NCBI RefSeq assembly: GCF_002902985.1
Contig: NZ_CP026167.1
Coordinates: 4,402,001-4,466,000 of the forward strand
DNA: 64,000 nt
Direction of reading: 5' to 3'
Origin: Leclercia sp. LSNIH1
GTDB lineage: Bacteria > Pseudomonadota > Gammaproteobacteria > Enterobacterales > Enterobacteriaceae
Shown here: piece after piece, positions 1 through 11,746 of the stretch
Position numbering within the stretch: position 1 is the first letter of the stretch
How the letters are laid out: the number at the start of each line of letters is the position of its first letter
Notes under the pieces: model-generated
Databases searched by the model: none
Told to the model about the DNA's origin: nothing
What the model saw: the letters and a program-made list of their open reading frames with translations, nothing else
Made by a program: the position numbers and the translations under genes

Positions 1-672
1 ATCCTCTTTCAGATCCACGCGGCTCAGGTGAGAGGTCGCCGGGCGATCGTCGCCGTCGATCTCTTCATTGGCCTCTTTGGTGCGGCCAATCATCATCTCC
101 TGGTCGTGTACGCTCATGCGGTTGAGCTGTTTGAGGTTGTGCTCCCAGCGCTGGACGAAGACGTAACTGCCGCCCGCGTCCACGCCCTCTTTGATCACCG
201 CGACTTCACGACGGATCGCGTCCCCTGCCGGATTTTCGGTGCCGTCAACAAAGCCACTCAGATCGCGCTCTTCCACCCAGCGGAAACCGTGGATCTCTTC
301 TTTTACTTCAACGCAGTCGCCAAAGGCAGCCATCGCAGCCTGGGCGATGGAGAAGTTCACGTCGTGACGCAGAGAGAGAATATGGATCAGCACGTCGTAC
401 TGGGTGGCCGGAGCCAGACCTTTACCGTAAGGGACAAAGTCTTTCAACTCTTCGGCCCCTTCTCCGCCGCTCAGCTGACGCCAGACGTTGTGACCAAATG
501 CCACCACTGCGCCGCAGTGGGCATCCGGGAATTTGGCCTGGAAGGTGGCCACGTTATCAATAAAGACTTTGCTGGCCGCACGCAGGGCATCAACATCCCC
601 TTTGACATTGGCTTCGATCCAAATCGCCGCGCGGCAATGTTCTGGCAAAATGCCACTCTGAACCTGAGACAT
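1..672 (-). CDS. yfeX: Dyp-type heme peroxidase YfeX (partial, C-terminus outside window)
   Basis: The 224 N-terminal codons of a dye-decolorizing-type, heme-dependent cytoplasmic peroxidase are present; the E. coli protein is about 300 residues, so roughly the last quarter lies beyond the window. The family motif GFVDGTENP is at residues 140-148 (distal Asp143) and the proximal heme-ligand His is at residue 215 in PATSH, both where E. coli YfeX has them. The start ATG at 672 follows a very strong AGGAGG Shine-Dalgarno (about 676-682). The function is debated in the literature: peroxidase, porphyrinogen oxidation, or iron release from heme. A terminator-like hairpin stands directly in front of the ribosome site (see separate entry). 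Confidence 0.95.
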   Translation of the reverse strand, partial: MSQVQSGILPEHCRAAIWIEANVKGDVDALRAASKVFIDNVATFQAKFPDAHCGAVVAFGHNVWRQLSGGEGAEELKDFVPYGKGLAPATQYDVLIHILSLRHDVNFSIAQAAMAAFGDCVEVKEEIHGFRWVEERDLSGFVDGTENPAGDAIRREVAVIKEGVDAGGSYVFVQRWEHNLKQLNRMSVHDQEMMIGRTKEANEEIDGDDRPATSHLSRVDLKED

Positions 673-683
673 CGCTCCTCCTG

Positions 684-711
684 AAAAAAAGATGCCACGA
701 AGTCGTGGCAT
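684..711 (-). terminator. Terminator-like hairpin in the yfeX leader
   Basis: Reading the minus strand, ATGCCACGA pairs perfectly with TCGTGGCAT (arms 711-703 and 700-692) and is followed by seven T residues (690-684). This is a textbook intrinsic terminator. It can end yfeY transcription, but its T-run touches the yfeX Shine-Dalgarno, so any yfeX transcript that starts upstream must contain it. Confidence 0.7.
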
Positions 712-715
712 GGTT

Positions 716-728
716 GGCGGCGATTATA
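716..728 (-). promoter_or_regulatory. Perfect -10 box, likely yfeX promoter
   Basis: On the minus strand a perfect TATAAT lies at 728-723 in the gap between the yfeY stop and the hairpin. No convincing -35 box lies 16-18 bases upstream. Transcription would begin near 716, leaving a leader of about 45 bases made up of the hairpin and the ribosome site. Confidence 0.45.
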
Positions 729-765
729 CCCGCTTTTTCAGCGAGGCGGCTTGTCCAGGCGCAAT

Positions 766-1341
766 TTACTGCTGCCAGATAATTTTGCTGACTTTCCAGT
801 TTTTCAGGGTGTCGTCAGAGGGCATTAACCCTTGCGGGCCATTCCAGGTTCCGCTGAACTGATAGCTGATATGCTGGCTGCCTTCCGCCTTGCACTCTAC
901 CGCCACCCCCTCTTCTGCAGGGGCGCTCGCGCAGTTGCCGTAGGCTTTCTGATAGAGGTCGCTGAACGGAGTACCGATCTTCACCCCAGTGTCAGTTTCG
1001 ATGTCGCTATCCAGCACCTCGATGCGCGTCACCGTCTCTTTATTACCGTTAATCACCAGGGCCAGTTGGTCATCTTTCAGTGCTTCGTAATAGTGCACAA
1101 TGTTGCCGTACTCGGTTTTCATGCCGCTGCGCAGCCGGTAATCACCGCCTAATGCCGATTCGATGGCGCTCTGTTCCAGCGGCGTGGCGGCGGTGAGGTT
1201 GCCCACCCCCTGCTCAGTCACATCGCTGGATGAGCCGAACCAGTTCCAGGGATAAGCCGCAGACCAGTTAACGGCGGAAAGCGTTGAGCAGCCCGTCAGG
1301 ACAACGGGGAGCGCACATAACAGTAAACGCAGCGATTTCAT
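766..1341 (-). CDS. yfeY: RpoE-regulated lipoprotein YfeY
   Basis: A 191-residue lipoprotein of unknown biochemical function, matching E. coli YfeY in length and sequence. The N-terminus is a lipoprotein signal peptide with lipobox LTGC and lipidated Cys18; the following Ser favours outer-membrane sorting. Two further Cys in the C-terminal half (NCAS and VECK) could form a disulfide in the periplasm. It follows yfeZ on the same strand. The E. coli gene belongs to the sigma-E regulon, and a sigma-E-like promoter can be seen upstream here. Identity is secure; the role beyond envelope stress is unknown. Confidence 0.93.
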   Translation of the reverse strand: MKSLRLLLCALPVVLTGCSTLSAVNWSAAYPWNWFGSSSDVTEQGVGNLTAATPLEQSAIESALGGDYRLRSGMKTEYGNIVHYYEALKDDQLALVINGNKETVTRIEVLDSDIETDTGVKIGTPFSDLYQKAYGNCASAPAEEGVAVECKAEGSQHISYQFSGTWNGPQGLMPSDDTLKNWKVSKIIWQQ

Positions 1342-1373
1342 CGGGAGTTCCTTTCTGGTTATTTGAACGCTTG

Positions 1374-1401
1374 TTGGAGTACAGCATCGCTAAAAAGTGC
1401 C
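1374..1401 (-). promoter_or_regulatory. Putative sigma-E promoter of yfeY
   Basis: On the minus strand GGCACTT (1401-1395) is separated by 16 bases from TCCAA (1378-1374), close to the sigma-E pattern GGAACTT-N16-TCNAA, about 30 bases before the yfeY start. Found by eye; it fits the known sigma-E dependence of yfeY. Confidence 0.45.
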
Positions 1402-1403
1402 GT

Positions 1404-1853
1404 TTAATCTTTCTCGGGGGTGAAACAGGCGCGCAGACGGGGATGGGTCAGCAGCCACAGCAGCGCCACAATATCGGCCACCACCAGCGCAATGCCTGGG
1501 CCGCTCAGGGCTTCGCCGTTCAGCCACAGCAGCGGCTGCCAGCACAGCAACACACCCTGGGCAAGGATAAGCAGCCCGTGCAGCGCACGCCACAGGCGCG
1601 GCCAGAGATGACGCCGCCCGCTCAGTAAAAAGGCAACTACTGCCGGGAGCCCCGGCAGCAGCCCGAGCCAGAAGTTATTGCGATCGGGATAAAACAGGCT
1701 CAGCAGCGTGTTGCCCTGATCCCGGGAGGCGCCAGCCAGCACGAACAGCACCCAGGTGCGCGCCTGAAGGAGCAGCACGCACCAGAACAGAAACGGCAGG
1801 CGTACCCGGCCATAGCTGTCATAGTCGCCCGGGTGAAAATCAATACTCTTCAT
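1404..1853 (-). CDS. yfeZ: Inner membrane protein YfeZ
   Basis: A 149-residue integral membrane protein of unknown function. After a short charged N-terminus (residues 1-18) it has about four hydrophobic segments, roughly residues 20-41, 60-77, 87-107 and 115-135, with a charged C-terminal tail. The start ATG lies inside the last codons of ypeA, giving a 14-base overlap and probable translational coupling. It matches E. coli YfeZ in size and location; no catalytic motif is seen. Confidence 0.88.
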   Translation of the reverse strand: MKSIDFHPGDYDSYGRVRLPFLFWCVLLLQARTWVLFVLAGASRDQGNTLLSLFYPDRNNFWLGLLPGLPAVVAFLLSGRRHLWPRLWRALHGLLILAQGVLLCWQPLLWLNGEALSGPGIALVVADIVALLWLLTHPRLRACFTPEKD

Positions 1854-2265
1854 CTTCTATCAGGCGCTTGCCCAGCGTCAGCACGTCGGCATGTTCATAG
1901 TTAAGACGCTCGTACATACCCAGTACCATGTCGTTATCTTCCCGCACCATGATCTGAATTTTTGGACAGCCGCGGGCGATCAGTTTCTTTTCCAGACGAT
2001 TGAGCAGCGCGTTGGCGATGCCACGCCCGCGAAACTCCGGGTGCACGCCCAGATAGTACGCCGAGCCGCGATGCCCGTCGTAGCCGCCCATTACGGTGCC
2101 TACCACTTCGCCGTTCACCTCCGCCACCAAAAACAGGCTGACGTCATGATTGAGCTTGCGCTCGATGTCCATCTCCGGATCGTTCCACGGTCGCAGGAGC
2201 TCGCAGCGCTCCCAGAGAGTGATCACCTCTTCGAAGTCTGCCTGGCGAAAAACACGTATCTCCAT
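1840..2265 (-). CDS. ypeA: GNAT family acetyltransferase YpeA
   Basis: A 141-residue GCN5-related N-acetyltransferase. The acetyl-CoA pyrophosphate-binding motif is visible as [15 protein letters not shown] near residues 81-95, preceded by the beta strand SAYYLGV. The reading frame is open further upstream, but homology begins at MEIRVFRQ, so the start is placed at 2265, giving the same length as E. coli YpeA. It is first in a minus-strand group with yfeZ and yfeY and diverges from amiA. The substrate is unknown. Confidence 0.92.
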   Translation of the reverse strand: MEIRVFRQADFEEVITLWERCELLRPWNDPEMDIERKLNHDVSLFLVAEVNGEVVGTVMGGYDGHRGSAYYLGVHPEFRGRGIANALLNRLEKKLIARGCPKIQIMVREDNDMVLGMYERLNYEHADVLTLGKRLIEDEEY

Positions 2266-2477
2266 GGTATTAACCGCCTTTTTGGGTTCAAAAACAGTGA
2301 TTATGACGCGAACGCCCGCTTTCGCCAATATCCCGCGAAAAACGCCTGAAAATTTGGCATAATGGCACTTTGTCACGTATTGAAATGAAAAGTAAAACAA
2401 TTCGCCACATGGACTGTCGTAACGGAAAAGACGATACGATATAACACCAGGACCCCAATTTTTACAATTCAGGCCGC

Positions 2478-4252
<1,775 letters not shown>

Positions 4253-4258
4253 CCCCAG

Positions 4259-4312
4259 GCAGCGCTGCGCTTGCCCGACCTACAGGTCGGGTAAGCGAAA
4301 GTGCCACCCGAC
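4259..4312. repeat. REP (palindromic unit) pair
   Basis: Two imperfect palindromes of the GCCNGGTAAGCGNAGCGCCACCCGGC type lie in opposite orientation between convergent hemF and maeB. They fill nearly the whole gap, as REP/BIME elements usually do, and may stabilise 3' ends of mRNA. Confidence 0.75.
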
Positions 4313-4321
4313 ACTTACCCA

Positions 4322-6601
4322 CTACAGCGGCTGCGTCTGCGCCTCAACCACCGCCAGCGCCACCATGTTCACGATACGGCGCACCGAGGCAATCGGGGTT
4401 AATACATGCACCGGTTTCGCCACCCCCATCAACACCGGCCCGACGGTCACCCCTTCTGAACTGGAGACGCGCAGCAGGTTGTAGCTGATACGCGCCGCTT
4501 CCACGTTCGGCATGATCAGTACGTTGGCAGAGCCTTTCAGCGGGCTGTCCGGCATCCGCTCGTTACGGATGCTCTCCACCAGCGCGGCATCGCCATGCAT
4601 CTCCCCGTCGATCATCAGCTCCGGCGCACGCTCGCGCACCAGCGCCAGCGTCTGGCGCATTTTGCAGGCGGCAGCCGATTTGGATGAGCCAAAGTTGGAG
4701 TGCGACAGCAGCGCCACCTTCGGTTCGATACCGAAGCGACGCACCGTTTCCGCCGCCATCACCGTAATTTCCGCCAGCTGTTCCGGGGTCGGATCGTCGT
4801 TAACGTAGGTATCGGCAATAAAGGTGTTACCGCTTGGCAGCAGCAGCGCATTCATCGCCCCGGCAGTATGCACGTTGTCGCGATAGCCGAAGATCTCCTG
4901 CACCACGCTGAAGTGCTCATGGTACTCACCGATGGTGCCGCAGATCAGCGCGTCGGCTTCACCGCGGTGCACCATGATCGCCCCGATCACCGTGGTGTTG
5001 CCGATCACCGCCCGCTGCGCCTGCTCCTGGGTGATCCCCCGGCGCTTCATGATGCTGTAGTACTCGCTCCAGTACTCCTTGAAGCGTGGATCGGATTCAT
5101 TGTTGACGATCTCGAAATCGACGCCTGGCTTGATCTGCAGACCCAGCTTCTGGGTACGCATCTCGATCACGCTCGGACGACCAATCAGGATCGGCTTTGC
5201 CAGCCCCAGGCTTACCAGCTCCTGAGTGGCGTGCAGGACGCGCGCCTCCTCCCCTTCCGCCAGCACCACGCGTTTTGCGTCCGCGCGCGCCTGGGAGAAG
5301 ATCGGCTTCATGAACAGGTTGGTTTTGTAGACGAATTCGGTGAGTTTATCGACGTAGGCATCAAAGTCGGCGATCGGGCGCGTTGCCACGCCGGAATCCA
5401 TCGCCGCTTTCGCCACCGCTGGCGCAATTTTGACAATCAGACGCGGATCGAACGGCTTCGGAATAATGTAATCCGGGCCAAAGCTCAGATCCTGATCGCC
5501 ATAGGCGGAGGCCACCACTTCGCTCTGCTCCGCGTGGGCCAGCTCGGCAATGGCGTGAACCGCTGCCAGCTTCATCTCTTCGTTGATGGCGGTCGCGCCG
5601 ACGTCCAGCGCCCCGCGGAAGATGAACGGGAAGCAGAGAACGTTGTTCACCTGGTTTGGGTAGTCTGAACGACCGGTACAGATAATGGCATCCGGGCGTA
5701 CCGCTTTCGCCAGCGGGGGCAGGATCTCCGGCTCCGGGTTGGCCAGGGCGAGGATTAACGGCGCGCGCGCCATCTTCATCACCATCTCTTCGTTCAGCAC
5801 TTTCGGGCCCGAGCAGCCAAGGAAGATATCCGCGCCGTCCACCACCTCTGCCAGAGTGCGCCTGCCGTCATCCTCCACGGCGTAGGCAGCTTTGGTCTCC
5901 GCCATATTGGCTTCGCGGCCTTTATAAATAACGCCTTTGGAGTCGCAGACCACAATGTTGTGCTTCTGCATCCCCAGCGCCACCAGCAGGTTCATACAGG
6001 CGATAGCTGCCGCACCCGCACCGGAGACCACCATGCGCACGTCAGAGAGGTTTTTCTCCACCACCCGCAGGCCATTGAGGATAGCGGCGGTGCTGATGAT
6101 GGCGGTTCCGTGCTGGTCGTCGTGGAATACCGGAATGTTCATCCGCTCGCGCAGTTTCTGCTCGATGTAGAAACATTCCGGCGCTTTGATGTCCTCAAGG
6201 TTGATGCCGCCAAAGGTCGGCTCCAGCGCGGCCACCACGTTGATAAATTTATCCGGGTCGAGCTCATCCACTTCAATATCGAACACGTCGATACCGGCAA
6301 ATTTCTTAAACAGTACGCCCTTGCCTTCCATCACCGGTTTACCGGCCAGCGCTCCGATATTCCCCAGCCCCAGCACCGCGGTGCCGTTGGAGATCACCGC
6401 CACCAGGTTGCCGCGGGCGGTGTATTTGTAGGCCGCCAGCGGATCTTTTTCGATTTCAAGACAGGGCGCGGCCACGCCCGGCGAGTAGGCTAACGCCAGG
6501 TCGCGCTGGGTGGCGAGAGGCTTGGTGGGGGAGACCTGAATTTTGCCGGGTACAGGGAATTCATGAAAATCGAGGGCACTCTGTTTCAACTGATCGTCCA
6601 T
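4322..6601 (-). CDS. maeB: NADP-dependent malic enzyme MaeB
   Basis: Oxidative decarboxylation of malate to pyruvate with NADPH formation. The 759 residues form two parts. Residues 1 to about 430 are the malic enzyme domain, with catalytic and NADP-binding motifs such as [19 protein letters not shown] and [12 protein letters not shown]. The remainder is a phosphotransacetylase-like domain ([27 protein letters not shown]) that in E. coli MaeB is regulatory and binds acetyl-CoA. Full length and intact. It diverges from talA-tktB across a 290-base regulatory gap. Confidence 0.97.
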   Translation of the reverse strand: MDDQLKQSALDFHEFPVPGKIQVSPTKPLATQRDLALAYSPGVAAPCLEIEKDPLAAYKYTARGNLVAVISNGTAVLGLGNIGALAGKPVMEGKGVLFKKFAGIDVFDIEVDELDPDKFINVVAALEPTFGGINLEDIKAPECFYIEQKLRERMNIPVFHDDQHGTAIISTAAILNGLRVVEKNLSDVRMVVSGAGAAAIACMNLLVALGMQKHNIVVCDSKGVIYKGREANMAETKAAYAVEDDGRRTLAEVVDGADIFLGCSGPKVLNEEMVMKMARAPLILALANPEPEILPPLAKAVRPDAIICTGRSDYPNQVNNVLCFPFIFRGALDVGATAINEEMKLAAVHAIAELAHAEQSEVVASAYGDQDLSFGPDYIIPKPFDPRLIVKIAPAVAKAAMDSGVATRPIADFDAYVDKLTEFVYKTNLFMKPIFSQARADAKRVVLAEGEEARVLHATQELVSLGLAKPILIGRPSVIEMRTQKLGLQIKPGVDFEIVNNESDPRFKEYWSEYYSIMKRRGITQEQAQRAVIGNTTVIGAIMVHRGEADALICGTIGEYHEHFSVVQEIFGYRDNVHTAGAMNALLLPSGNTFIADTYVNDDPTPEQLAEITVMAAETVRRFGIEPKVALLSHSNFGSSKSAAACKMRQTLALVRERAPELMIDGEMHGDAALVESIRNERMPDSPLKGSANVLIMPNVEAARISYNLLRVSSSEGVTVGPVLMGVAKPVHVLTPIASVRRIVNMVALAVVEAQTQPL

Positions 6602-6613
6602 TGTAAGGTTCCT

Positions 6614-6629
6614 TTCACGTGTCGTTCAA
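6614..6629 (+). promoter_or_regulatory. Possible CreB (cre tag) site
   Basis: TTCAC, six bases, then TTCAA. The CreB tag is TTCAC-N6-TTCAC, so there is one mismatch. talA is a known member of the CreBC regulon in E. coli. The site lies close to maeB and about 265 bases from the talA start, so the target is uncertain. Confidence 0.35.
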
Positions 6630-6740
6630 AATGGGTGATGTTGTTATGGTCTGAGTTCACCCAGGGTGGCGGATAGTATCGCTGCTGACCGCGGTTCAAA
6701 CTTTGAAGGGTGCCAAAGTCTCACTATCCAAAAACAAAAA

Positions 6741-6760
6741 TTGTTATCAATTTATAACAA
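6741..6760. promoter_or_regulatory. Perfect inverted repeat, candidate operator
   Basis: TTGTTAT and ATAACAA are perfect 7-base arms around a 6-base AT-rich spacer, in the middle of the maeB/talA divergent gap. The dyad looks like an operator; the binding protein was not recognised. Confidence 0.4.
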
Positions 6761-6800
6761 TCATGTTACCTGCCCAGCGAAGCAAGACCATGTCCGTCTG

Positions 6801-6856
6801 CTATGCTTTTTTGTTAAGTCCATCGCGAATTTCGCAGAAGTGTGATCTAACACACT
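6801..6856 (+). promoter_or_regulatory. talA promoter region: sigma-S-like -10 and a dyad
   Basis: CTATGCT at 6801-6807 resembles the sigma-S -10 element (CTATACT); talA-tktB is known to be RpoS-dependent in E. coli. Downstream, AGTGTG and CACACT (6839-6844 and 6851-6856) form a perfect inverted repeat with a 6-base spacer in the putative leader. Confidence 0.4.
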
Positions 6857-6891
6857 CCACCAACTCTTTTATTTTCAAGGAGTCATCATTT

Positions 6892-7842
6892 ATGAACCAA
6901 CTAGACGGCATCAAACAATTCACCACAGTCGTGGCTGACAGCGGTGATATCGAGTCTATTCGCCATTATCAACCCCAGGATGCGACCACCAACCCGTCGC
7001 TGCTGCTGAAGGCCGCCGGGCTTGAGCACTTCTCGCACCTGATTGACGACGCTATTACGTTTGGTAAAGCCCGCGGGAAGACCAAAGAGCAACAGGTTGC
7101 CGAGGCCAGCGACAAACTGGCGGTGAATATCGGTAGCGAAATTCTGAAAAGTATTCCGGGGCGCGTCTCTACCGAAGTGGACGCCCGGCTGTCGTTCGAC
7201 CAAGAGAAGAGCATCGCCAAAGCGCGGCAGATTGTGCAGCTCTACGAGGAGCAGGATGTGGAGAAATCGCGCATTCTGATCAAGCTGGCCTCTACCTGGG
7301 AGGGGATCCGCGCGGCCGAAGTGCTGGAGAAAGAGGGGATCAACTGTAACCTGACCCTGCTCTTCTCCTTCGCTCAGGCGCGTGCCTGCGCCGAAGCCGG
7401 GGTGCATCTGGTTTCACCGTTCGTCGGGCGTATCTACGACTGGTATCAGGCCCGCCAGCCGATGGACCCCTATGTGGTGGATGAGGATCCCGGCGTAAAA
7501 TCCGTTCGCAATATCTACGATTACTATAAGCAACACCGCTACGAAACCATCGTGATGGGCGCCAGCTTCCGCCGGACCGAACAGATCCTGGCCCTCACCG
7601 GCTGCGACCGCCTGACCATCTCCCCTAACCTGCTGAAAGAGTTGCAGGAGAAAGATGAGCCGGTTATTCGCCGTCTGGTGCCCTCCTCCACGGTGCTGCC
7701 AAAACCCAAACCCATGACCGAAGCCGAATTCCGCTGGGAGCATAATCAGGACGCCATGGCGGTCGAGAAGCTGTCAGAAGGGATCCGTCTTTTTGCGGTC
7801 GACCAGCGCAAACTCGAAGATCTGCTTGCCGCCAAACTGTAA
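6892..7842 (+). CDS. talA: Transaldolase A
   Basis: Non-oxidative pentose phosphate enzyme that moves a dihydroxyacetone unit from sedoheptulose-7-phosphate to glyceraldehyde-3-phosphate. The 316 residues equal E. coli TalA. The Schiff-base lysine sits in [11 protein letters not shown] near residue 131, and the DATTNPSLL motif is near residue 32. The frame is open upstream to 6703, but the start at 6892 is set by homology (MNQLDGIKQ) and by AAGGAG nine bases ahead. tktB follows after 19 bases, so they form an operon. Confidence 0.97.
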   Translation: MNQLDGIKQFTTVVADSGDIESIRHYQPQDATTNPSLLLKAAGLEHFSHLIDDAITFGKARGKTKEQQVAEASDKLAVNIGSEILKSIPGRVSTEVDARLSFDQEKSIAKARQIVQLYEEQDVEKSRILIKLASTWEGIRAAEVLEKEGINCNLTLLFSFAQARACAEAGVHLVSPFVGRIYDWYQARQPMDPYVVDEDPGVKSVRNIYDYYKQHRYETIVMGASFRRTEQILALTGCDRLTISPNLLKELQEKDEPVIRRLVPSSTVLPKPKPMTEAEFRWEHNQDAMAVEKLSEGIRLFAVDQRKLEDLLAAKL

Positions 7843-7861
7843 CCTTGCCATGGAGTGAACT

Positions 7862-9850
7862 ATGTCCCGTAAAGAGTTAGCCAATGCCATTCGCGCCCTC
7901 AGCATGGATGCCGTGCAAAAAGCCAATTCCGGTCACCCAGGCGCGCCGATGGGCATGGCCGATATTGCCGAAGTGTTGTGGAACGACTTCCTGAAACATA
8001 ACCCTAACGATCCGACGTGGTATGACCGCGACCGCTTTATTCTCTCTAACGGTCACGCCTCGATGCTGCTTTATAGCCTGCTGCACCTCTCCGGCTATAA
8101 CCTGCCGCTTGAGGAGTTGAAAAACTTCCGTCAGCTGCACTCAAAAACGCCGGGGCACCCGGAACTGGGTTATACGCCAGGGGTTGAAACCACCACCGGG
8201 CCGCTCGGTCAGGGGCTGGCGAATGCGGTCGGGCTGGCGATTGCCGAGCGCACGCTGGCGGCGCAGTTTAACCAGCCGGGACATGAGATTGTCGATCACC
8301 ATACCTATGTCTTTATGGGCGATGGCTGTCTGATGGAGGGGATCTCGCACGAGGTCTGTTCCCTGGCGGGCACGCTGGGCCTGGGCAAGCTGATCGGCTT
8401 CTACGATCACAACGGCATCTCCATCGACGGCGAAACCGAGGGTTGGTTCACCGACGACACGGCCAAACGCTTTGAGGCCTATAACTGGCACGTGGTGCAT
8501 GAGATTGACGGCCACGATCCAGAGGCACTGAAAGCGGCCATTCAGGAAGCGCAAAGCGTAACCGATAAACCGTCGCTGATAATCTGTCGCACGGTCATCG
8601 GATTTGGTTCCCCGAACAAAGCCGGCAAAGAAGAGTCCCACGGCGCGGCGCTGGGGGAAGAGGAAGTAGCTCTGACGCGGCAGAAGCTGGGCTGGAAATA
8701 CCCGGCCTTTGAGATCCCTAAAGAGATCTACAAAGCCTGGGATGCCCGTGAAGAGGGCGAAAAAGCGCAGGCGGCCTGGAACGACAAATTTGCTGCCTAT
8801 CAGAAAGCCCATCCGGAGCTGGCGGCAGAGTTCAGCCGTCGCATGGGGGGGGGCCTGCCTGAAAACTGGGAAGAGACCACCCAGGCGCTGATTGAGAATT
8901 TACAGGCTAATCCGGCGAAAATCGCCACCCGTAAGGCCTCGCAAAACGTCCTTAACGCTATTGGCCCGATCCTGCCGGAGTTGCTCGGCGGCTCGGCGGA
9001 CCTGGCACCGAGTAACCTGACTATCTGGTCGGGCTCCACCTCGCTCAAGGAAGATATCGCCGGGAACTACATCCACTACGGGGTGCGCGAGTTCGGCATG
9101 ACCGCTATTGCCAACGGTATCGCCCACCACGGCGGGTTCGTGCCTTATACCGCCACCTTCCTGATGTTTGTGGAGTATGCGCGTAACGCCGCGCGTATGG
9201 CGGCCCTGATGAAGGCCCGGCAGATCATGGTTTATACCCACGACTCCATCGGTCTGGGGGAAGATGGTCCAACTCACCAGGCGGTGGAACAGCTGGCCAG
9301 CCTGCGTCTGACGCCAAACTTCAGCACCTGGCGACCATGCGATCAGGTTGAAGCCGCTGTCGGCTGGAAGCTGGCGATAGAGCGCCACAACGGCCCGACG
9401 GCGCTGATCCTCTCCCGCCAGAACCTGGCGCAGATCGAGCGTACCCCGGAACAGGTGAAAAATATTGCCCGCGGGGGGTATATCCTGAAAGACAGCGGCG
9501 GCAAGCCGGATCTGATTCTGATTGCGACCGGTTCGGAGATGGAGATCACCGTCAAGGCGGCGGAGAAGCTCACCGCCGAAGGCCATGCAGTACGGGTGGT
9601 GTCGCTGCCTTCAACGGATATCTTTGATGCTCAGGATGAAGAGTACCGCGAGTCGGTGCTGCCATCAGACGTGACGGCCCGTGTGGCGGTGGAAGCGGGT
9701 ATCGCGGACTACTGGTACAAATATGTCGGGCTGAAAGGGAAGATTGTCGGCATGACCGGCTACGGTGAATCCGCCCCGGCCGAGAAGCTGTTCCCGTTCT
9801 TCGGCTTTACGGTGGAGAATGTGGTCGAGAAGGCGCAGGCCTTACTGTAA
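7862..9850 (+). CDS. tktB: Transketolase 2
   Basis: Thiamine diphosphate-dependent enzyme transferring two-carbon units between ketoses and aldoses in the pentose phosphate pathway. Length 662 (E. coli TktB 667). Visible motifs: [17 protein letters not shown] near residue 24, the ThDP/Mg motif [12 protein letters not shown] near residue 153, and [15 protein letters not shown] near residue 460. A GGAG ribosome site precedes the ATG. It is cotranscribed with talA, and the pair is the stationary-phase isozyme set in E. coli. REP palindromes follow. Confidence 0.96.
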   Translation: MSRKELANAIRALSMDAVQKANSGHPGAPMGMADIAEVLWNDFLKHNPNDPTWYDRDRFILSNGHASMLLYSLLHLSGYNLPLEELKNFRQLHSKTPGHPELGYTPGVETTTGPLGQGLANAVGLAIAERTLAAQFNQPGHEIVDHHTYVFMGDGCLMEGISHEVCSLAGTLGLGKLIGFYDHNGISIDGETEGWFTDDTAKRFEAYNWHVVHEIDGHDPEALKAAIQEAQSVTDKPSLIICRTVIGFGSPNKAGKEESHGAALGEEEVALTRQKLGWKYPAFEIPKEIYKAWDAREEGEKAQAAWNDKFAAYQKAHPELAAEFSRRMGGGLPENWEETTQALIENLQANPAKIATRKASQNVLNAIGPILPELLGGSADLAPSNLTIWSGSTSLKEDIAGNYIHYGVREFGMTAIANGIAHHGGFVPYTATFLMFVEYARNAARMAALMKARQIMVYTHDSIGLGEDGPTHQAVEQLASLRLTPNFSTWRPCDQVEAAVGWKLAIERHNGPTALILSRQNLAQIERTPEQVKNIARGGYILKDSGGKPDLILIATGSEMEITVKAAEKLTAEGHAVRVVSLPSTDIFDAQDEEYRESVLPSDVTARVAVEAGIADYWYKYVGLKGKIVGMTGYGESAPAEKLFPFFGFTVENVVEKAQALL

Positions 9851-9857
9851 GGGGTTT

Positions 9858-9933
9858 GCCCGGCGGCGCTGCGCTTGCCGGGCCTGGAAGGTTAACGTCA
9901 TCCGTGGGCCGGGTTAGCGCAGCGCCACCCGGC
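9858..9933. repeat. REP pair between tktB and ypfG
   Basis: Two palindromic units, about 9858-9884 and 9906-9933, in opposite orientation, sharing the GCGCTGCGCTT / GCGCAGCGCCACCCGGC core seen in the other REPs of this window. Confidence 0.75.
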
Positions 9934-9936
9934 ATT

Positions 9937-10980
9937 TTAGCGCGTTATCCACAACGTCGGCCATGCATCCGGCCCATGCCAGTTATCACAGCTTGGCTCT
10001 TCCGCATACCGTACCAGACGGAAGCGCTGACCGGTAAAACGCCAGCGCGTCTGGATGCCGCAGTCGGCAATCCCGCGTCCCAGCGCCAGGGTCGTCAGCT
10101 CGCGGCTCTTCTCATCAAAACTGGCGTTCATTAACTCCATCTCGCTGCTGTCGCTGGCGGGAACAAACGGCAGGCGCAGACGTACCGCATGGGAAGCAAA
10201 CGGCTTTTTGCGTGAGACCAGCCAGGCCAAATCGACGGTGTTGTACGCCCCCGCCTCGCAGCCAACCATCAGCAGCGCTTTGTCATCCGTCAGGGCGGTG
10301 ACCCGCACTTCACGACGCGCCGGGTCAAGTGAACACTGGCTGTTGTTGATACGCCAGGTGCCATAGTCGAGCAGATCGCTGCGCTCCTCGCGAGTGAGCG
10401 GCGTCGGCGTCGGGTTTACCACGGCCACCTCTTTTAGCGCCGGTGCGGGCGGTACGCTCAGCGGGGGTTGCGCCCCTTTGTTGATCCACGCGGTTTCGCT
10501 TCCGCCACGCTTTTGCTGGGCATCAATAAACTGTAGCGCCTCTTTCATCCCATCCAGGGAGATGACCTGCTTGCCACCAGCGAGCGTGATGACCCTTTTT
10601 TGCTGAAGCGTAGTCAGCAGGGCAGTAATGGTGGCGGCATGGTCGGTCGTCAGACGCCAGGGGGTGATTTGCCAGTGCGGGGGGCCAAGCTGCAACGGCT
10701 CGCCGTCGAGCAGCAAGCGGGGAGCAATGGCGGGCTGTTTAGGATCGGGCGTTGCCAGCCCACCGAGATCGATGCGCAGCAGCGCGTCAGTTTTTGCACC
10801 CGCGCTGCGGCTTAAGGTCATCACCAGCCCGTGATGTTCGCCGGTATTACGGGCGATGCAAAAGTTCTGGTTGTTGCAGGTCACCTGCCAGTCGATAAAC
10901 GACCGCTGTGCAGGTGCTGCCCGGGCTAACGTCGCGGGCAGCACGCTGAGCATGAAAACAAGTAAAAGGCAGTGACGCAT
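9937..10980 (-). CDS. ypfG: Exported DUF1176 protein YpfG
   Basis: A 347-residue protein of unknown function, matching the E. coli YpfG length when started at MRHCLLLVF (10980) rather than at the upstream in-frame codon. The signal peptide spans residues 1 to about 21 with cleavage after ARA, so the protein should be periplasmic. The body is Ser/Thr-rich with scattered Cys pairs (CNNQNFC near residue 36), which fits a disulfide-containing periplasmic fold. It is transcribed alone, convergent with tktB. Confidence 0.88.
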   Translation of the reverse strand: MRHCLLLVFMLSVLPATLARAAPAQRSFIDWQVTCNNQNFCIARNTGEHHGLVMTLSRSAGAKTDALLRIDLGGLATPDPKQPAIAPRLLLDGEPLQLGPPHWQITPWRLTTDHAATITALLTTLQQKRVITLAGGKQVISLDGMKEALQFIDAQQKRGGSETAWINKGAQPPLSVPPAPALKEVAVVNPTPTPLTREERSDLLDYGTWRINNSQCSLDPARREVRVTALTDDKALLMVGCEAGAYNTVDLAWLVSRKKPFASHAVRLRLPFVPASDSSEMELMNASFDEKSRELTTLALGRGIADCGIQTRWRFTGQRFRLVRYAEEPSCDNWHGPDAWPTLWITR

Positions 10981-11105
10981 GAATAGCAGGATCCCGGAAG
11001 CAATAGCTGAACAGACAGAGCGTATCTTCCTGCTCAGACCGGGGTTGCTCAATCAGATTTATCGGATAGATTTATTCTGAATACATCTTATTAACGGCAA
11101 CAAGA

Positions 11106-11675
11106 TCAAGCCATTAACCCGGAACTTTGCAAATACTGTAATAATATCACCGTTTTGCCGTCCCGTATTTCACCCGATTGTATCATCGATAATGCCTGAG
11201 CAAAGGGCAGCTCCAGCACCTCGATCTCCTCATCTTCGATGCCCCCGCCCTCTCCGGCGCGCCGGGCGTCGCTGTATTCCGCCACGAAGAAATGGACGAT
11301 TTCCGTTACGCCGCCCGGAGACATATAGAGCTCAAAAACTTTGCGTGCCTCGCCGACGACAAAGCCGGTCTCTTCAATCGCCTCTTTGCGAATGCACACT
11401 TCCGGCTCATCGTTATCCAGCAGTCCGGCACAGGTTTCAATCAGGCGCCCGTCGGGGTTGCCATTCACCCAGGTGGCAATGCGGAACTGGCGAATCAACA
11501 CCACGCTCTGCTTCTCACGGTTGTAAAGCAGGACCGTGGCACCGTTGCCCCGATCGTAAACTTCGCGTTTGTGGCGCACCACCTCACCGTTACGCCGCGT
11601 CAGATCGTAGGTCAGGTTGCGCAGGATGAAATAGTTATCCGAAAGGCACTTGTCTTTAATTAATTCAATTTTCAC
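11106..11675 (-). CDS. nudK: GDP-mannose pyrophosphatase NudK (Nudix)
   Basis: A Nudix hydrolase that splits GDP-mannose to GMP and mannose-1-phosphate. The Nudix box is seen as [11 protein letters not shown] followed by [12 protein letters not shown] at 11675 is chosen as the start: GGAG lies about 11 bases ahead and the product (189 residues) aligns with E. coli NudK from its first residues. The ATG at 11711 would add 12 unrelated residues and lacks a ribosome site. It lies downstream of aegA on the same strand, 71 bases from its stop. Confidence 0.92.
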   Translation of the reverse strand: MKIELIKDKCLSDNYFILRNLTYDLTRRNGEVVRHKREVYDRGNGATVLLYNREKQSVVLIRQFRIATWVNGNPDGRLIETCAGLLDNDEPEVCIRKEAIEETGFVVGEARKVFELYMSPGGVTEIVHFFVAEYSDARRAGEGGGIEDEEIEVLELPFAQALSMIQSGEIRDGKTVILLQYLQSSGLMA

Positions 11676-11746
11676 GGTAATACGGGCTCCGTTGCGCTCA
11701 ATACTGGCCATACTACGCTGCGAAGCCCGCCTTGTCGCCCGTCGGG

